Positions 37,354-46,800 are shown, counted from the stretch's first letter. The stretch is 64,000 bases of DNA from an uncultured Fodinibius sp. (GCA_913057775.1 CAJXOG010000002.1:62001-126000), one strand, 5' to 3'. Notes: a model not told the origin generated them from the letters alone. Numbers and translations are program-made.

Positions 37354-38346
37354 ATGACACACGGACAATTTCCTTATATACGCGGACGACGATTGCGAAC
37401 TTCGGCAGCCATGCGTGATATGGTGGCTGAGCATAACCTAAAACCGGCTGATTTTATTGCACCGGTTTTTGTGATGGAGGGCGAAAACGAGAAGGTCGAA
37501 ATTCCATCCATGCCGGATTACTATCGCTACACGCTGGACTTATTGATGGATGAACTCCAAGAGTTAAAAGACGTCGGTATTCGATCGGTATTGGTGTTTG
37601 CCAAGGTGCCTGACGAGCTCAAAGATAATAAGGGCACGGAAGCGCTTAATCCCGAGGGGCTGATGCAGCGAGCTGTCCGAGCTATTAAAGAGGAATTTCC
37701 CCAAATGCTGGTGATGACCGATATCGCGATGGATCCCTATTCGAGTTATGGTCATGATGGCATTGTCGAGGATGGCAAAATACTGAATGATGAATCTGTG
37801 CAAGTGCTTTCAAAAATGGCGGTAAGTCATGCCGAGGCCGGTGTTGATATGGTGGCTCCATCAGACATGATGGATGGTCGTATTGGCGCGATGCGCGAAG
37901 CATTGGACGAGGAAGGATTTGAGCACACAGGCATCATGGCGTACAGTGCGAAATATGCCTCCAGTTACTACGGCCCGTTTCGGGATGCACTGGATTCGGC
38001 GCCCGGATTTGGAGACAAGAAAACCTATCAGATGGATCCGGCCAATGTGCAAGAGGCTATTAAGGAGGCAAAACTCGACGAACAGGAAGGAGCTGATATC
38101 GTGATGGTAAAGCCCGGATTGCCATATATGGATGTCATTAGAGCTGTCAAAGAGAGCGTCTCGGTGCCGGTTTCGGTGTATAATGTTTCCGGAGAATACG
38201 CTATGTTAAAGGCGGCTGCCGAGAAGGGATGGCTGAATGAAGAAGAAGCCATGATGGAGGCACTGGTTGGATTCAAGCGAGCCGGTGCGGACTTGATTGC
38301 CACCTACTTTGCCAAGGCAGCATCGAAAATATTATTAGAACAATAG
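37354..38346 (+). CDS. hemB: Delta-aminolevulinic acid dehydratase (porphobilinogen synthase)
   Basis: Condenses two 5-aminolevulinates to porphobilinogen. The 330-aa protein has the Schiff-base lysines in YSAKYASSYYGPFRDA and VMVKPGLPYMD. The metal-site region reads TDIAMDPYSSYGHDG, with Asp where zinc-dependent enzymes have three Cys, so it is the zinc-independent (Mg/K-type) class. It lies between two repeats in the operon. The start MTHGQFPYIRGRRLRTSAAMRDM is typical. Confidence 0.97.
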   Translation: MTHGQFPYIRGRRLRTSAAMRDMVAEHNLKPADFIAPVFVMEGENEKVEIPSMPDYYRYTLDLLMDELQELKDVGIRSVLVFAKVPDELKDNKGTEALNPEGLMQRAVRAIKEEFPQMLVMTDIAMDPYSSYGHDGIVEDGKILNDESVQVLSKMAVSHAEAGVDMVAPSDMMDGRIGAMREALDEEGFEHTGIMAYSAKYASSYYGPFRDALDSAPGFGDKKTYQMDPANVQEAIKEAKLDEQEGADIVMVKPGLPYMDVIRAVKESVSVPVSVYNVSGEYAMLKAAAEKGWLNEEEAMMEALVGFKRAGADLIATYFAKAASKILLEQ

Positions 38347-38376
38347 AGCGCGAATTGCACTGATCGGGCAAATTTC

Positions 38377-38395
38377 CACAGAAATATAATCTGTG
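38377..38395. repeat. Short degenerate CACAGA/TCTGTG palindrome
   Basis: CACAGA-aatataa-TCTGTG in the hemB-hemL gap, followed at about 38413 by GCGTTATCTGCGTTCC, looks like a decayed copy of the CAGATTAA repeats earlier in the operon. Confidence 0.45.
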
Positions 38396-38443
38396 AAGAC
38401 CTGCCTTTTCAGCGTTATCTGCGTTCCAATCATAAACGATTTT

Positions 38444-39742
38444 ATGTTAGAAAAGAGTAAAAAACTATTTGAGCGAGCACAGCAATTTATTCCCGGAGGC
38501 GTAAATTCTCCCGCCCGGGCCTTTAAATCGGTAGGTGGAACACCTGTATTCTTGGAAAAAGCCAAGGGATCTATTCTAACCGATGTAGATGGCAAGGAAT
38601 ACATTGACTATGTAGGATCATGGGGACCGATGATTTTGGGTCATGCCTATGAGCCGGTGATCAAAGCTGTTAAAGAAACAGCGGCTAAATCTACCTCTTT
38701 TGGGGCTCCTACTGAGATCGAAGTTAAGATGGCAGAGTTAGTTAAACAGATGGTGCCGGGAGTGGATAAAATCCGAATGGTGAATTCCGGAACTGAAGCG
38801 TGCATGAGTGCAATCCGTGTGGCGCGGGGCTATACCGGAAGAGATAAGGTTATAAAATTTGAAGGTAATTATCACGGTCACGGAGATTCTTTTCTGATTA
38901 ACGCTGGCAGCGGTGCCCTAACGCTTGGTCAACCGAGTAGTCCGGGAGTTACAGAGGGAACAGCTAAAGATACATTGACAGCTAATTTCAATGATCTGAA
39001 TTCCGTTAAGAAGCTGCTCAATGAATATGAGGGAGAAGTTGCGGCCATTATTTTAGAACCTGTTGCAGGCAACATGGGGTGTATCCCACCGAAAAAGGGA
39101 TTTTTGGCTGGGCTTCGCGAGTTGTGTGATGCCCATAATGTCGTTCTTATTTTTGACGAAGTGATGACCGGATTTCGCGTGGCAATGGGTGGAGCACAAG
39201 AGCGTTATGGTGTTACTGCTGATCTTGTGACTTATGGAAAGATCATCGGTGCAGGACTGCCGGTAGGGGCTTTTGGTGGCAAACAGGAGATTATGGATGT
39301 TGTTTCTCCGGTGGGTAATGTCTATCAGGCGGGAACACTTTCAGGTAATCCGCTGGCAATGGCGGCCGGATATGCACTGCTTTCGGAGTTGCATGAGAAG
39401 CCACTGCATTATGATGAGCTGGAAGAAAAAACCGTCAAGCTGGCCACGGGGTTAAAAGATGTGTTCGAAGATCATGGGATTCCTTTTGTACTCAACCAGG
39501 TCGGTTCCATGTTGAGTATCTTTTTTACAGAACAAGAAGAAGTTGTTGATTTTAAAACGGCTAATACGACTGATCAGGCATTTTTTAAAGCTTATTTCCA
39601 TCAGATGTTAGAGCATGGAATTTATTTACCGCCATCACCTTTTGAATCGCTGTTTCTTGCAAATTCATTAACAGATGATCATCTGGAACAGACTATTGAA
39701 GCTGCTGATAAATCCATCGAAAAAGCCCTGAAGCAGAGCTAA
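38444..39742 (+). CDS. hemL: Glutamate-1-semialdehyde 2,1-aminomutase
   Basis: PLP enzyme that moves the amino group of glutamate-1-semialdehyde to give 5-aminolevulinate. Starting at ATG 38444 ([12 protein letters not shown]) gives 432 aa, the normal length; the frame is open further upstream but that part is repeat-like. [24 protein letters not shown], and the PLP lysine in [17 protein letters not shown] are present. It completes the C5 entry with hemA. Confidence 0.97.
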   Translation: MLEKSKKLFERAQQFIPGGVNSPARAFKSVGGTPVFLEKAKGSILTDVDGKEYIDYVGSWGPMILGHAYEPVIKAVKETAAKSTSFGAPTEIEVKMAELVKQMVPGVDKIRMVNSGTEACMSAIRVARGYTGRDKVIKFEGNYHGHGDSFLINAGSGALTLGQPSSPGVTEGTAKDTLTANFNDLNSVKKLLNEYEGEVAAIILEPVAGNMGCIPPKKGFLAGLRELCDAHNVVLIFDEVMTGFRVAMGGAQERYGVTADLVTYGKIIGAGLPVGAFGGKQEIMDVVSPVGNVYQAGTLSGNPLAMAAGYALLSELHEKPLHYDELEEKTVKLATGLKDVFEDHGIPFVLNQVGSMLSIFFTEQEEVVDFKTANTTDQAFFKAYFHQMLEHGIYLPPSPFESLFLANSLTDDHLEQTIEAADKSIEKALKQS

Positions 39743-39743
39743 A

Positions 39744-40070
39744 ATGAGGATAATTGTGGGCGAATTTATTGAAAAAATGAAAAAAAGGTGGGGTGTTGAA
39801 AGCTTTGGCGGTTTACTTCTTATCCTTTTTATTTTTGCCATAACCGGGATAACGACGCTGTATGTACGTGAGCTGGTTTTTGGCTGGATCGGAATTGGAT
39901 CGGCAACACCGCTTTGGTTAGAGCTTATAGCCTGGATTATAATAGTATTCCCGTCCTATCAGCTTTTATTTCTGTTCTTTGGCTTTGTGATGGGACAGTT
40001 TGAATTTGTATGGGAATTTGAAAAGAAAAGCCTTAACAGGATTAAAAACCTTTTTACAAGCAATAAGTGA
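39744..40070 (+). CDS. Small membrane protein (DUF6787-like)
   Basis: A 108-aa protein starting one base after the hemL stop, so it is very likely the last gene of the heme operon. Two hydrophobic helices are clear, at about residues 22-44 and 55-85, followed by a basic C-terminus. KKRWGV near the start and GQFEFVWEFEKK near the end match a small Bacteroidota membrane family I recall as DUF6787. Function unknown; its place suggests a link with heme or the membrane, but this is only context. Confidence 0.7.
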   Translation: MRIIVGEFIEKMKKRWGVESFGGLLLILFIFAITGITTLYVRELVFGWIGIGSATPLWLELIAWIIIVFPSYQLLFLFFGFVMGQFEFVWEFEKKSLNRIKNLFTSNK

Positions 40071-40078
40071 AAAGACTC

Positions 40079-40441
40079 TTAATCCTCCATCTTTTCAAGC
40101 TTCTTCTGTTTTTTGCGGGATAAGCCTTCTACCACTAAGTTGTACGAATCTTTAATCCATTCTTTAATAATCTCATCATCGAGTTTACCCTGTGGATTAA
40201 CAGTATTCCAGTGCTTTTTATTCATGTGATAGCCAGGCTTTACATCTTGGTAAAGGTCTCGAAGCATGGCGGCTTTAACCGGATCGCATTTTAGATTTAT
40301 ACCGTCGAACTCCTCAACATCGGTGATAGCAAAAATTTTGTCCATCACTTTAAAGGCAAGGGTTTTCTCATCATCAAAAGGAAAATCCTCGGTTACACCG
40401 TTAAATGACAGGCAAAATTCTCTAAAGTCTTCTAAATTCAT
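40079..40441 (-). CDS. MmcQ/YjbR family DNA-binding-fold protein
   Basis: A 120-aa soluble protein of the double-wing CyaY-like YjbR fold. Typical are LSFNGVTEDFPFDDEKTLAFKVMDKIFA near the N-terminus, LKCDP, PGYHMNKKHWNTV and WIKDSYNLVVEGL near the C-terminus. A nucleic-acid-binding role has been suggested for the family but is not proven. It is convergent with the heme operon and has a Lys/Glu-rich tail. Confidence 0.88.
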   Translation of the reverse strand: MNLEDFREFCLSFNGVTEDFPFDDEKTLAFKVMDKIFAITDVEEFDGINLKCDPVKAAMLRDLYQDVKPGYHMNKKHWNTVNPQGKLDDEIIKEWIKDSYNLVVEGLSRKKQKKLEKMED

Positions 40442-40570
40442 GTGAAATGATTGCTTGGTAACGAATTGGTTTATAAAAAACGCCTACAGTTTATATGGTA
40501 CTGAATATAGAGCCAAAAATTATTGTCGGTTAATCTGGTATAACTGTGCGTATATTGGTGACAGATGATA

Positions 40571-40596
40571 GTCTCAAGAAAAATGAGACGTTTTTT
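40571..40596 (+). terminator. Terminator-like hairpin with no gene in front
   Basis: GTCTCA-agaaaaa-TGAGAC is followed by six T (40591-40596) on the plus strand, in the gap between two minus-strand genes. No plus-strand gene precedes it within 500 bases. It may end a small RNA made from 40442-40596, or be chance. Confidence 0.4.
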
Positions 40597-40674
40597 AATA
40601 ATTAGTCTTAAAATATAATAATGATCGGGAACTGCAAGTGCTTTTTGAGAGTGTGTGAAGTGGGTTTCGAATTA

Positions 40675-41049
40675 TTAAAGGTTTTGCCAGCTTGCAAGGG
40701 CCAGCAGTATCCAGGCTACAATAAAACATAGACCGCCAATTGGAGTTATAGCTCCCATCCAGCGAATACCGCTTATCGAAAGAATATAGAGGCTACCCGA
40801 AAATATAATAATCCCGGCAAGCATCAACCAGCCGGACCATTGCAGAAGGGAGGAGTTGGGTATAAGCTGTGCTACAAGACCGATAACTAATAATCCAATA
40901 GCGTGATAAAAGTGATACTTGACGCCGGTCTCAAAGATATCCAGCATTTCATCCGTAAGCATTTCTTTTAAACCATGTGCGCCAAAGGCACCTAATCCCA
41001 CAGCAAGAGCCGTAGCAATTGAACCGATGATCAAAAATAGTTTCTGCAT
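40675..41049 (-). CDS. DUF423 membrane protein
   Basis: A 124-aa protein with four hydrophobic helices. The N-terminus GSIATALAVGLGAFGAHGLK and internal GVKYHFYHAIGLL are the family's conserved motifs. DUF423 (YgdD-like) proteins are widespread inner-membrane proteins of unknown function. It stands alone. Confidence 0.9.
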   Translation of the reverse strand: MQKLFLIIGSIATALAVGLGAFGAHGLKEMLTDEMLDIFETGVKYHFYHAIGLLVIGLVAQLIPNSSLLQWSGWLMLAGIIIFSGSLYILSISGIRWMGAITPIGGLCFIVAWILLALASWQNL

Positions 41050-41283
41050 AGGTAGTCTTTCTTATCTTTTTGTATAAAAACGATCAATATTTGGCAGATG
41101 GAATTTTTGGGCTGGCACTATATAAAAATGGCAAATGAAGCTATTGTGAAGCTTCTTGATTCTAACTTATAGATAGGAGCGGCAAAGATGGAGAAATCAT
41201 CAAAAATATCTTTCTCCCTAAAATTGGGGAGCGGACAAAATTGATTTACGAAGCCTTCCAGTAAATCGAAGGCTATAAAAATG

Positions 41284-41304
41284 GGGTAAAAATAACCTTA
41301 CCCC
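41284..41304 (-). terminator. Possible terminator of the CDGSH gene
   Basis: GGGGTAA pairs with TTACCCC across the stop codon of the CDGSH gene, followed on the minus strand by ATTTTTAT. A second overlapping hairpin, GCCTTC/GAAGGC (41253-41273), stands just beyond. Confidence 0.5.
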
Positions 41305-41948
41305 TCAAAACCTACGTCCTTATGCGTACCATCGCAAAACGGTTTGCCGGATGATTGACCGCAGCGGCAAAGGGCTACATTTTTAGAGCTGTTGACAGCT
41401 TCGTTTGCAATAGAGTGTATCCGATAAGTACCCTCAAGCAAAATTGGTCCGTCATCCATTAATTTTACAATCAGTTTACTTTGGGATGGATCACCGTCTT
41501 TGGTGGGATGCAGTTTAGCCTTATCGAATGAGGCCGGTGCTTTAAAATCAACATTCTTGTGCGTATCGTCACAAAGGGGTTTGTTTTCAGATGCGCCACA
41601 GCGGCAAACAGCGACTCGCGTATCTTCAAGTAACGTTTCTCCCTCTGCATTCTGAATCTCAATATCACCTCTTAGATACAGTGGCCCGTCGGGGACAATG
41701 GTAATAGTATTCTCGCGCGCTGGAAGCTCGTCCTCATCGCCCTTATAGTGCAGGGCACCGGTAGGACAATGGTGCACAACCTCTTTTATTTTTTCGGCAG
41801 AAGCTTCTTCGGGAGTAACCCAGGGCTTGTTATCCGGATTAAAAACCGAAGGCAAATTATTGACGCATTCCGCAGAATGAATGCATCGTTTGCTGTCAAA
41901 TTCTACAGTAATATCGTCCGATTCGTAACTGTGTATCTTGTTTTCCAT
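41298..41948 (-). CDS. Fe-S protein: divergent ferredoxin-like domain plus two CDGSH domains
   Basis: Three predicted cluster sites are joined in 216 aa. Residues 10-70 match the divergent 4Fe-4S (Fer4_19/YjdI) family, with C22, C28 and C61-P in RCIHSAEC and HHCPTGAL. Then come two CDGSH zinc-finger-like 2Fe-2S motifs: CRC...CDDTH (C115, C117, C126, H130) and CRC...CDGTH (C194, C196, C205, H209). CDGSH proteins handle 2Fe-2S clusters and redox chemistry. It is likely soluble and monocistronic. The partner is unknown. Confidence 0.85.
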   Translation of the reverse strand: MENKIHSYESDDITVEFDSKRCIHSAECVNNLPSVFNPDNKPWVTPEEASAEKIKEVVHHCPTGALHYKGDEDELPARENTITIVPDGPLYLRGDIEIQNAEGETLLEDTRVAVCRCGASENKPLCDDTHKNVDFKAPASFDKAKLHPTKDGDPSQSKLIVKLMDDGPILLEGTYRIHSIANEAVNSSKNVALCRCGQSSGKPFCDGTHKDVGFEG

Positions 41949-42073
41949 GGCACTTAAATCCTTAAGTTATTTTATACGTAAGATATATGATTTGAGTAGA
42001 TCGTCAAGCGGACTAAAGATTTATATATCACAACGCTATAAAAAGTCCAATCCGAAAATAATTGTACCTGGAT

Positions 42074-42895
42074 CTAAATAGAAAAATCCATAGGATTTGG
42101 GTGGATGAATTTGTATTTCAGCATCATTTTTAGTTTTCTGTTCGAGACAATTTTGTACTCTTTGCTTTCATCGTTTTTGAAAGTAGGGGCCTTGAGTTCC
42201 ATCGCTTTGGCCACCGCTGGATAGTACATCTTTTTAGGTGGATGTCCGTCAGATACGCCATTGAATATTTGATCAGTAATATTCTCTTTGATTACCTTTT
42301 GAATGATATTAATGCAATCTTTCTGGTGGATGAGATTTACCGGGGCATTACCGTTGGATATATTTTTTCGTCCGGCCAAGTATTTAACGGGATGGCGGTC
42401 ATAACCGTATAATCCCCCAAATCGAATAATTGTAGTTTCAAAGCCTGACTCTTTTCGAAGCATCTTTTCTGCTTCCAAAAGGGCATTCCCGGAAGCACGA
42501 GAAGCCTTTCCTGTTTTGGTATCCTCTTCGCTTACAATGCCTCCCTTTTGCGGGTACACAGATGTTGAACTAATAAATACTACAAAATTTATGGGTGAGT
42601 CGGTAAGTCGATTAATAACTGCTTGTATCTGCTGCTGATGAAATTCTTTGACATCATTTTTGCCTCGGCCGGGTGGAATATTGAGAACAAGCACATCAGC
42701 ATCCCAAAAATCGTCGCAATTTTCGCAGTGTAAATCGGGTGTTAATTCAAGTAGAAATGGCTGTATTTTTTTCCCCTTGAGGAGTTGCAGTTTTTCTTCG
42801 CTTGTTGTTGATCCTTTGATCTGATGTCCTTCATCGCGGAGACGTTCGGCTAAAGGCAGGCCAAGCCATCCGCAGCCCAAAATACTAATTTTCAT
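42074..42895 (-). CDS. NAD(P)-binding epimerase-like oxidoreductase (YeeZ-like)
   Basis: A 273-aa protein of the extended SDR/epimerase superfamily. It begins ISILGCGWLGLPLAERL, giving the Rossmann glycine motif, and has VFISSTSVYPQKGG and a Tyr-less catalytic area typical of the atypical YeeZ group. LIHQKDCINIIQKV is a further family block. The reaction is unknown. It stands alone. Confidence 0.8.
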   Translation of the reverse strand: MKISILGCGWLGLPLAERLRDEGHQIKGSTTSEEKLQLLKGKKIQPFLLELTPDLHCENCDDFWDADVLVLNIPPGRGKNDVKEFHQQQIQAVINRLTDSPINFVVFISSTSVYPQKGGIVSEEDTKTGKASRASGNALLEAEKMLRKESGFETTIIRFGGLYGYDRHPVKYLAGRKNISNGNAPVNLIHQKDCINIIQKVIKENITDQIFNGVSDGHPPKKMYYPAVAKAMELKAPTFKNDESKEYKIVSNRKLKMMLKYKFIHPNPMDFSI

Positions 42896-43037
42896 AGTTA
42901 GTTAATTACCTAAAAATAAATTCGGTTTAATATCTAAAAAGCCAAACCCAATATCATTGTTGGAACAAAATGTGGTTTTTGGGATAAAATGATAGGTGTT
43001 AAGTTATTTAACGAAATGCTAAATTAACTATTCTGTC

Positions 43038-43472
43038 ATGAAAAGATTATCAATATATTTGGTAACAATTTTATTTGGTCTGGGATTAGTTGCTTGCACC
43101 GAAAAGTCGGAACGTAATACACAGCAGGCAAAGGAAGAGGTTGAAGAAACCATACAGTCAGCTCAAAACGAAGTTGAAGTCAAGAAGCAGGAGTTTCTCA
43201 ATAATGTTGAGGAGCAACTTGCCGAGATGGAGAGTGAAATGGAGAAGTTGAAACAAGAAATTGATGGAGCCTCAGAAAAAAGTGAATCTGAGTTACAAAA
43301 ACAATGGGAGAGTCTTAATGATAAAAAGGATAAGCTTGAAAATGACTTGGAGAAGTTAAGAGCCAAAGCTGATGAAAACTGGTATGACCTCAGGGAAAGC
43401 ATTGATGATCAGCTTGATAGCGTCAAGGATTCGTTTAATGGCCTGAAAGAGGATTTGGGTATAGAATCCTAA
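43038..43472 (+). CDS. Coiled-coil lipoprotein
   Basis: A 144-aa lipoprotein with lipobox GLGLVAC (Cys 20). After the lipid anchor nearly all residues (25-135) form heptad-like Glu/Lys/Gln-rich coiled coil. It resembles other small stress-type envelope lipoproteins but I recognise no family. A bidirectional terminator follows. Confidence 0.7.
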   Translation: MKRLSIYLVTILFGLGLVACTEKSERNTQQAKEEVEETIQSAQNEVEVKKQEFLNNVEEQLAEMESEMEKLKQEIDGASEKSESELQKQWESLNDKKDKLENDLEKLRAKADENWYDLRESIDDQLDSVKDSFNGLKEDLGIES

Positions 43473-43480
43473 GCAAATAA

Positions 43481-43516
43481 AAAAAGGCTCCCGATCAAAA
43501 GTCAGGAGCCTTTTTT
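43481..43516. terminator. Bidirectional terminator between the lipoprotein gene and pruA
   Basis: GGCTCC (43487-43492) pairs with GGAGCC (43505-43510), extended by flanking A-run and T-run pairs; it can end transcripts from both sides. Confidence 0.88.
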
Positions 43517-43570
43517 ATAAAGGAGATCAATCACATAATTGACTCGTTCCGTACATCTCGTGCGGAACTG

Positions 43571-45202
43571 TTACTCTTCTTCCATATACGGATAGGTCCA
43601 GTCTTTGGCCGGAACGGTTGTTTCTTTGATGGAACGGACTGACATCCAGCGCATTAAGTTGGCAGCACTTCCGGCTTTGTCGTTGGTTCCGGATTTGCGC
43701 GCTCCGCCAAAGGGCTGTTGGTTGACGATAGCAGCAGTCGGCTTATCGTTGATGTAGAAGTTACCGGCTGCCTGACGCAGGTAATCCGCCATCTTGTTGA
43801 GAGCGTAACGTTCTTGGGCAAAAATAGCGCCTGTCAATGCGTACGGGGAGGTGTTGTCACAGAGCTCGAGTGTTTCGTCGAACTTGCCATCCTCATAAAC
43901 ATATACTGTCAGCACCGGACCAAAGATCTCTTCCTCCATGGTCTTAAACTTAGGGTCGTGTGCCTGAACCAGTGTCGGTTCGATAAAGTATCCCTCTGAA
44001 TCGTCATAATTGCCGCCGTAAATAATTTCAGCGTCGTCAGCTTCTTTGACGTAGTCGATATAGGAAGAAATATTATCGAACGCTTTCTGGTCGATGACAG
44101 CGCCCATGAAGTTGGTGAAGTCTTCGACGTCGCCATACTTCACATCTTTGACTTTATCGAGGAATTTGTCGCGAAACTCAGGCCAAATTGATTTCGGCAG
44201 ATACATGCGTGAAGCCGCGGAGCATTTTTGTCCCTGGTATTCATAAGCAGCCCGAATCGCCGCAATGACAACAGCATCGACATCAGCAGATTCGTGAGCA
44301 AAAATGAAATCTTTACCACCTGTTTCGCCTACAATGCGTGGGTAGGTATTATAGTGCTCAATATTTTCGGCAATGCTTTTCCACAGGTGTTGGAAGGTTC
44401 CTGTTGATCCAGTGAAGTGGAGTCCCGAAAGGTGCTCGCTTTCCAGAACCGGATCACCAACATCGGGACCGTGGCCCGGCAGAAAGTTAATCACGCCATC
44501 AGGCATACCGGCCTCTTTCAATATTTTCATAATAAAGTAGCTGGAATAGATGGAGGATAATGCCGGTTTCCAGAGCGATACATTTCCACAAAGCGCAGGA
44601 GCAAGTGGAAGGTTCCCTGCAATAGCAGTAAAATTGAAGGGCGTTACGGCAAAGACGAATCCTTCAAGCGGACGATATTCCATGCGGTTCCACATGCCGT
44701 CCGGAGAGTAGGGCTGCTTTTCATATATTTCTTGCAGGTAGTAAGCATTAAAACGCAAGAAGTCAGCGAATTCGCCAACAGCCTCAATTTCTGATTGATG
44801 AGGCGTTTTAGATTGTCCCAACATGGTCGAAGCATTCATTGTGTAGCGATAGGGACCGGTAATAAGATCAGCAGCTTTTAGATAGATCGCCGCACGGTCT
44901 TGCCATGGCATATCGGCCCATTGTTTGCGAGCCTCAAGAGCGGTTTCAATAGCCATCTCCACTTCTTGCTGACCACAAAGATGAACAGTTCCCAGCTTGT
45001 GGCTGTGATTGTGGGGCATGACCACATCTTTCTGGCGATCGGTCGTTACTTCTTTACCGCCAATAATCGCCGGAATTTCAATCTCCAGATTTTTTAGTCG
45101 ATCCAGTTCTTCTCGGAGTTCTTCGCGTTCGGGCGTGCCGGGAGCGTATGAGTTATAGGACTCATTTTCCGGTTCCCGAATTTCAAAAAATGCATTAGCC
45201 AT
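43571..45202 (-). CDS. pruA: L-glutamate gamma-semialdehyde dehydrogenase
   Basis: Second step of proline catabolism; oxidises glutamate semialdehyde (P5C) to glutamate with NAD. The 543-aa aldehyde dehydrogenase has the Glu in VGETGGKDF, the catalytic Cys in GQKCSAASRMY and the typical EEIFGPVLTVYVY. Length fits the stand-alone PruA (not the PutA fusion). No proline dehydrogenase lies nearby. Confidence 0.95.
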   Translation of the reverse strand: MANAFFEIREPENESYNSYAPGTPEREELREELDRLKNLEIEIPAIIGGKEVTTDRQKDVVMPHNHSHKLGTVHLCGQQEVEMAIETALEARKQWADMPWQDRAAIYLKAADLITGPYRYTMNASTMLGQSKTPHQSEIEAVGEFADFLRFNAYYLQEIYEKQPYSPDGMWNRMEYRPLEGFVFAVTPFNFTAIAGNLPLAPALCGNVSLWKPALSSIYSSYFIMKILKEAGMPDGVINFLPGHGPDVGDPVLESEHLSGLHFTGSTGTFQHLWKSIAENIEHYNTYPRIVGETGGKDFIFAHESADVDAVVIAAIRAAYEYQGQKCSAASRMYLPKSIWPEFRDKFLDKVKDVKYGDVEDFTNFMGAVIDQKAFDNISSYIDYVKEADDAEIIYGGNYDDSEGYFIEPTLVQAHDPKFKTMEEEIFGPVLTVYVYEDGKFDETLELCDNTSPYALTGAIFAQERYALNKMADYLRQAAGNFYINDKPTAAIVNQQPFGGARKSGTNDKAGSAANLMRWMSVRSIKETTVPAKDWTYPYMEEE

Positions 45203-45313
45203 AATAATTGGTTGCTTTTATTTCAGATTTTCTTAGAAAATAATACTTGCTGATTTTGTGTTTGAAGGTACTAAATTTTTAACAGAATTGGAGTTCCCAG
45301 ACTCTGAAGAAAT

Positions 45314-46672
45314 TTACTTTCCACTTAAAAACGTTTGTACTTTTTTAGCCGTTTCAAATCCGGATAAAATACAGTCGGGTACGGATACGCCGTCCCGAAA
45401 ATTCCCTTCAACAAATAGACCTTTTTTCTGTTTTTCAATTTGAGCTATTTGGTTGAGAAATTGATCATAACCAATCTCATATTGGGGGATGGTCTTCGGC
45501 CAAAACTTATGATGCGAAAAGACCGGTTCCCCTGATATATCAAGCATGTCACTGATTTCAGATAATACGATATCTTGCAATTCTTCCTTTGATTTTTCCG
45601 CAAGTTCCGGGTTGCGCGCGCCGCCGATAAAACAAGTTAGCAACTGGTGATTTCCAGGAGCACGACCGGGAAATAGTGACGACGAGAATAGCACTCCCAG
45701 GGTTTTTCGTTTTTCGGCTTCGGGAATGAGCATTCCAAAACCATCAAGCGGGTGACCAACTTGCTCATCAGAGAAGCCTAATGCTACCACACTGAGTGGA
45801 GCATACGGAAGATTATCGAGCGGCTTGAAAATAGAATCATCAAAAATAGTCGAGAGTAAATGCGCGGGCAGCGTTGATATAATGATATCGTGCTCATCAC
45901 TAAAAGTGTGGTTGTTTCGTTGGCCTTTGACCATCCATTTTTCATCATCCTTAGCAACAGACTGTATCTCGGTTTCGGTTTGTATCCCTTTGTCCAGAGC
46001 GTCAGCTATTGCTATTGGTAATTGCTGATTTCCACCTTCAAAAGAGAGTAATGCCCTTCGTGGGGAATTGCTATTGCGATCACGTTTGAGCATCCCCATT
46101 AGCAAACTACCGTGTTGCTGTTCCATGCCCCATAGCGATTCAAAGGTGTGTTTCATCGATAAATTTTTGGGATCACCGGCATAAATCCCGGATACAAAAG
46201 GATTCACCGCGTAGTCCAGTGGCTCCCTGCCGAGGCGACGTGTAATAAAATCAGCAATGGATTCATCCTCTTTATTTGATCGCGAAATAAAGGGCTCTTT
46301 CAGCAGTCGAAATTTAGCTCTGAGAGAGAAGAGATTAGTAGTCAAAAAGCTTCCCAGCGACATTGGCAAGGAAGTAGGTTGGCCATTTTTAACAATGAAC
46401 CTCTTTTTTGCTGTTTTTCCCGCTTCGATACTCCTGTTTTTTAGGTTTAATTCTTCAAGTAGATCCCAAACCTCCTTTGAATTAACCATTAGCGTGTTGG
46501 GACCTTCTTCGACCAGCCACCCATTTTCGTTATGTGTTTTAATAGCTCCGCCTACTTGCTGGTTTTTCTCATAGACCGTTGCGTCAATATTGTTTTGGGA
46601 TAATTTATAGGCTACTGATAACCCCGAAATTCCTGCCCCAAGTATGCCAACCGATTGTTTTATATTGGTCAT
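45314..46672 (-). CDS. hemG: Oxygen-dependent protoporphyrinogen oxidase (HemY type)
   Basis: FAD enzyme that oxidises protoporphyrinogen IX to protoporphyrin IX, the substrate of HemH (also called HemY; NCBI often names it HemG). The 452-aa protein opens VGILGAGISGLSVAYKL, the FAD dinucleotide motif, followed by EKNQQVGGAIKT and EEGPNTLM. A coproporphyrinogen-oxidising variant (CgoX) cannot be ruled out by motif alone, but hemF in the operon favours the classical role. It lies 5 kb from the main hem operon, divergent from the iron-binding lipoprotein gene. Confidence 0.92.
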   Translation of the reverse strand: MTNIKQSVGILGAGISGLSVAYKLSQNNIDATVYEKNQQVGGAIKTHNENGWLVEEGPNTLMVNSKEVWDLLEELNLKNRSIEAGKTAKKRFIVKNGQPTSLPMSLGSFLTTNLFSLRAKFRLLKEPFISRSNKEDESIADFITRRLGREPLDYAVNPFVSGIYAGDPKNLSMKHTFESLWGMEQQHGSLLMGMLKRDRNSNSPRRALLSFEGGNQQLPIAIADALDKGIQTETEIQSVAKDDEKWMVKGQRNNHTFSDEHDIIISTLPAHLLSTIFDDSIFKPLDNLPYAPLSVVALGFSDEQVGHPLDGFGMLIPEAEKRKTLGVLFSSSLFPGRAPGNHQLLTCFIGGARNPELAEKSKEELQDIVLSEISDMLDISGEPVFSHHKFWPKTIPQYEIGYDQFLNQIAQIEKQKKGLFVEGNFRDGVSVPDCILSGFETAKKVQTFLSGK

Positions 46673-46701
46673 TGTACCATAAATTCAATACATTCTGTGC
46701 C

Positions 46702-46726
46702 TTAATTAGAATTAATCTAATTAAGC
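46702..46726. promoter_or_regulatory. Palindromic operator between hemG and the iron-binding lipoprotein
   Basis: Arms CTTAATTAGA and TCTAATTAAG (46702-46711, 46717-46726) are perfectly inverted around 5 bases. The inner 15 bases, TTAGAATTAATCTAA at 46707-46721, match the TTAGA-N5-TCTAA pattern seen upstream of hemH and (in variant form) the iron operon. It is 30 bases before hemG and 75 before the lipoprotein gene, so it could control both. Confidence 0.65.
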
Positions 46727-46800
46727 TTATTGTGGTTGCTCACATTAAAAATGATAGTAATAAAATATTAATGACAAGTGAAGACTGAGGATTTATAATT

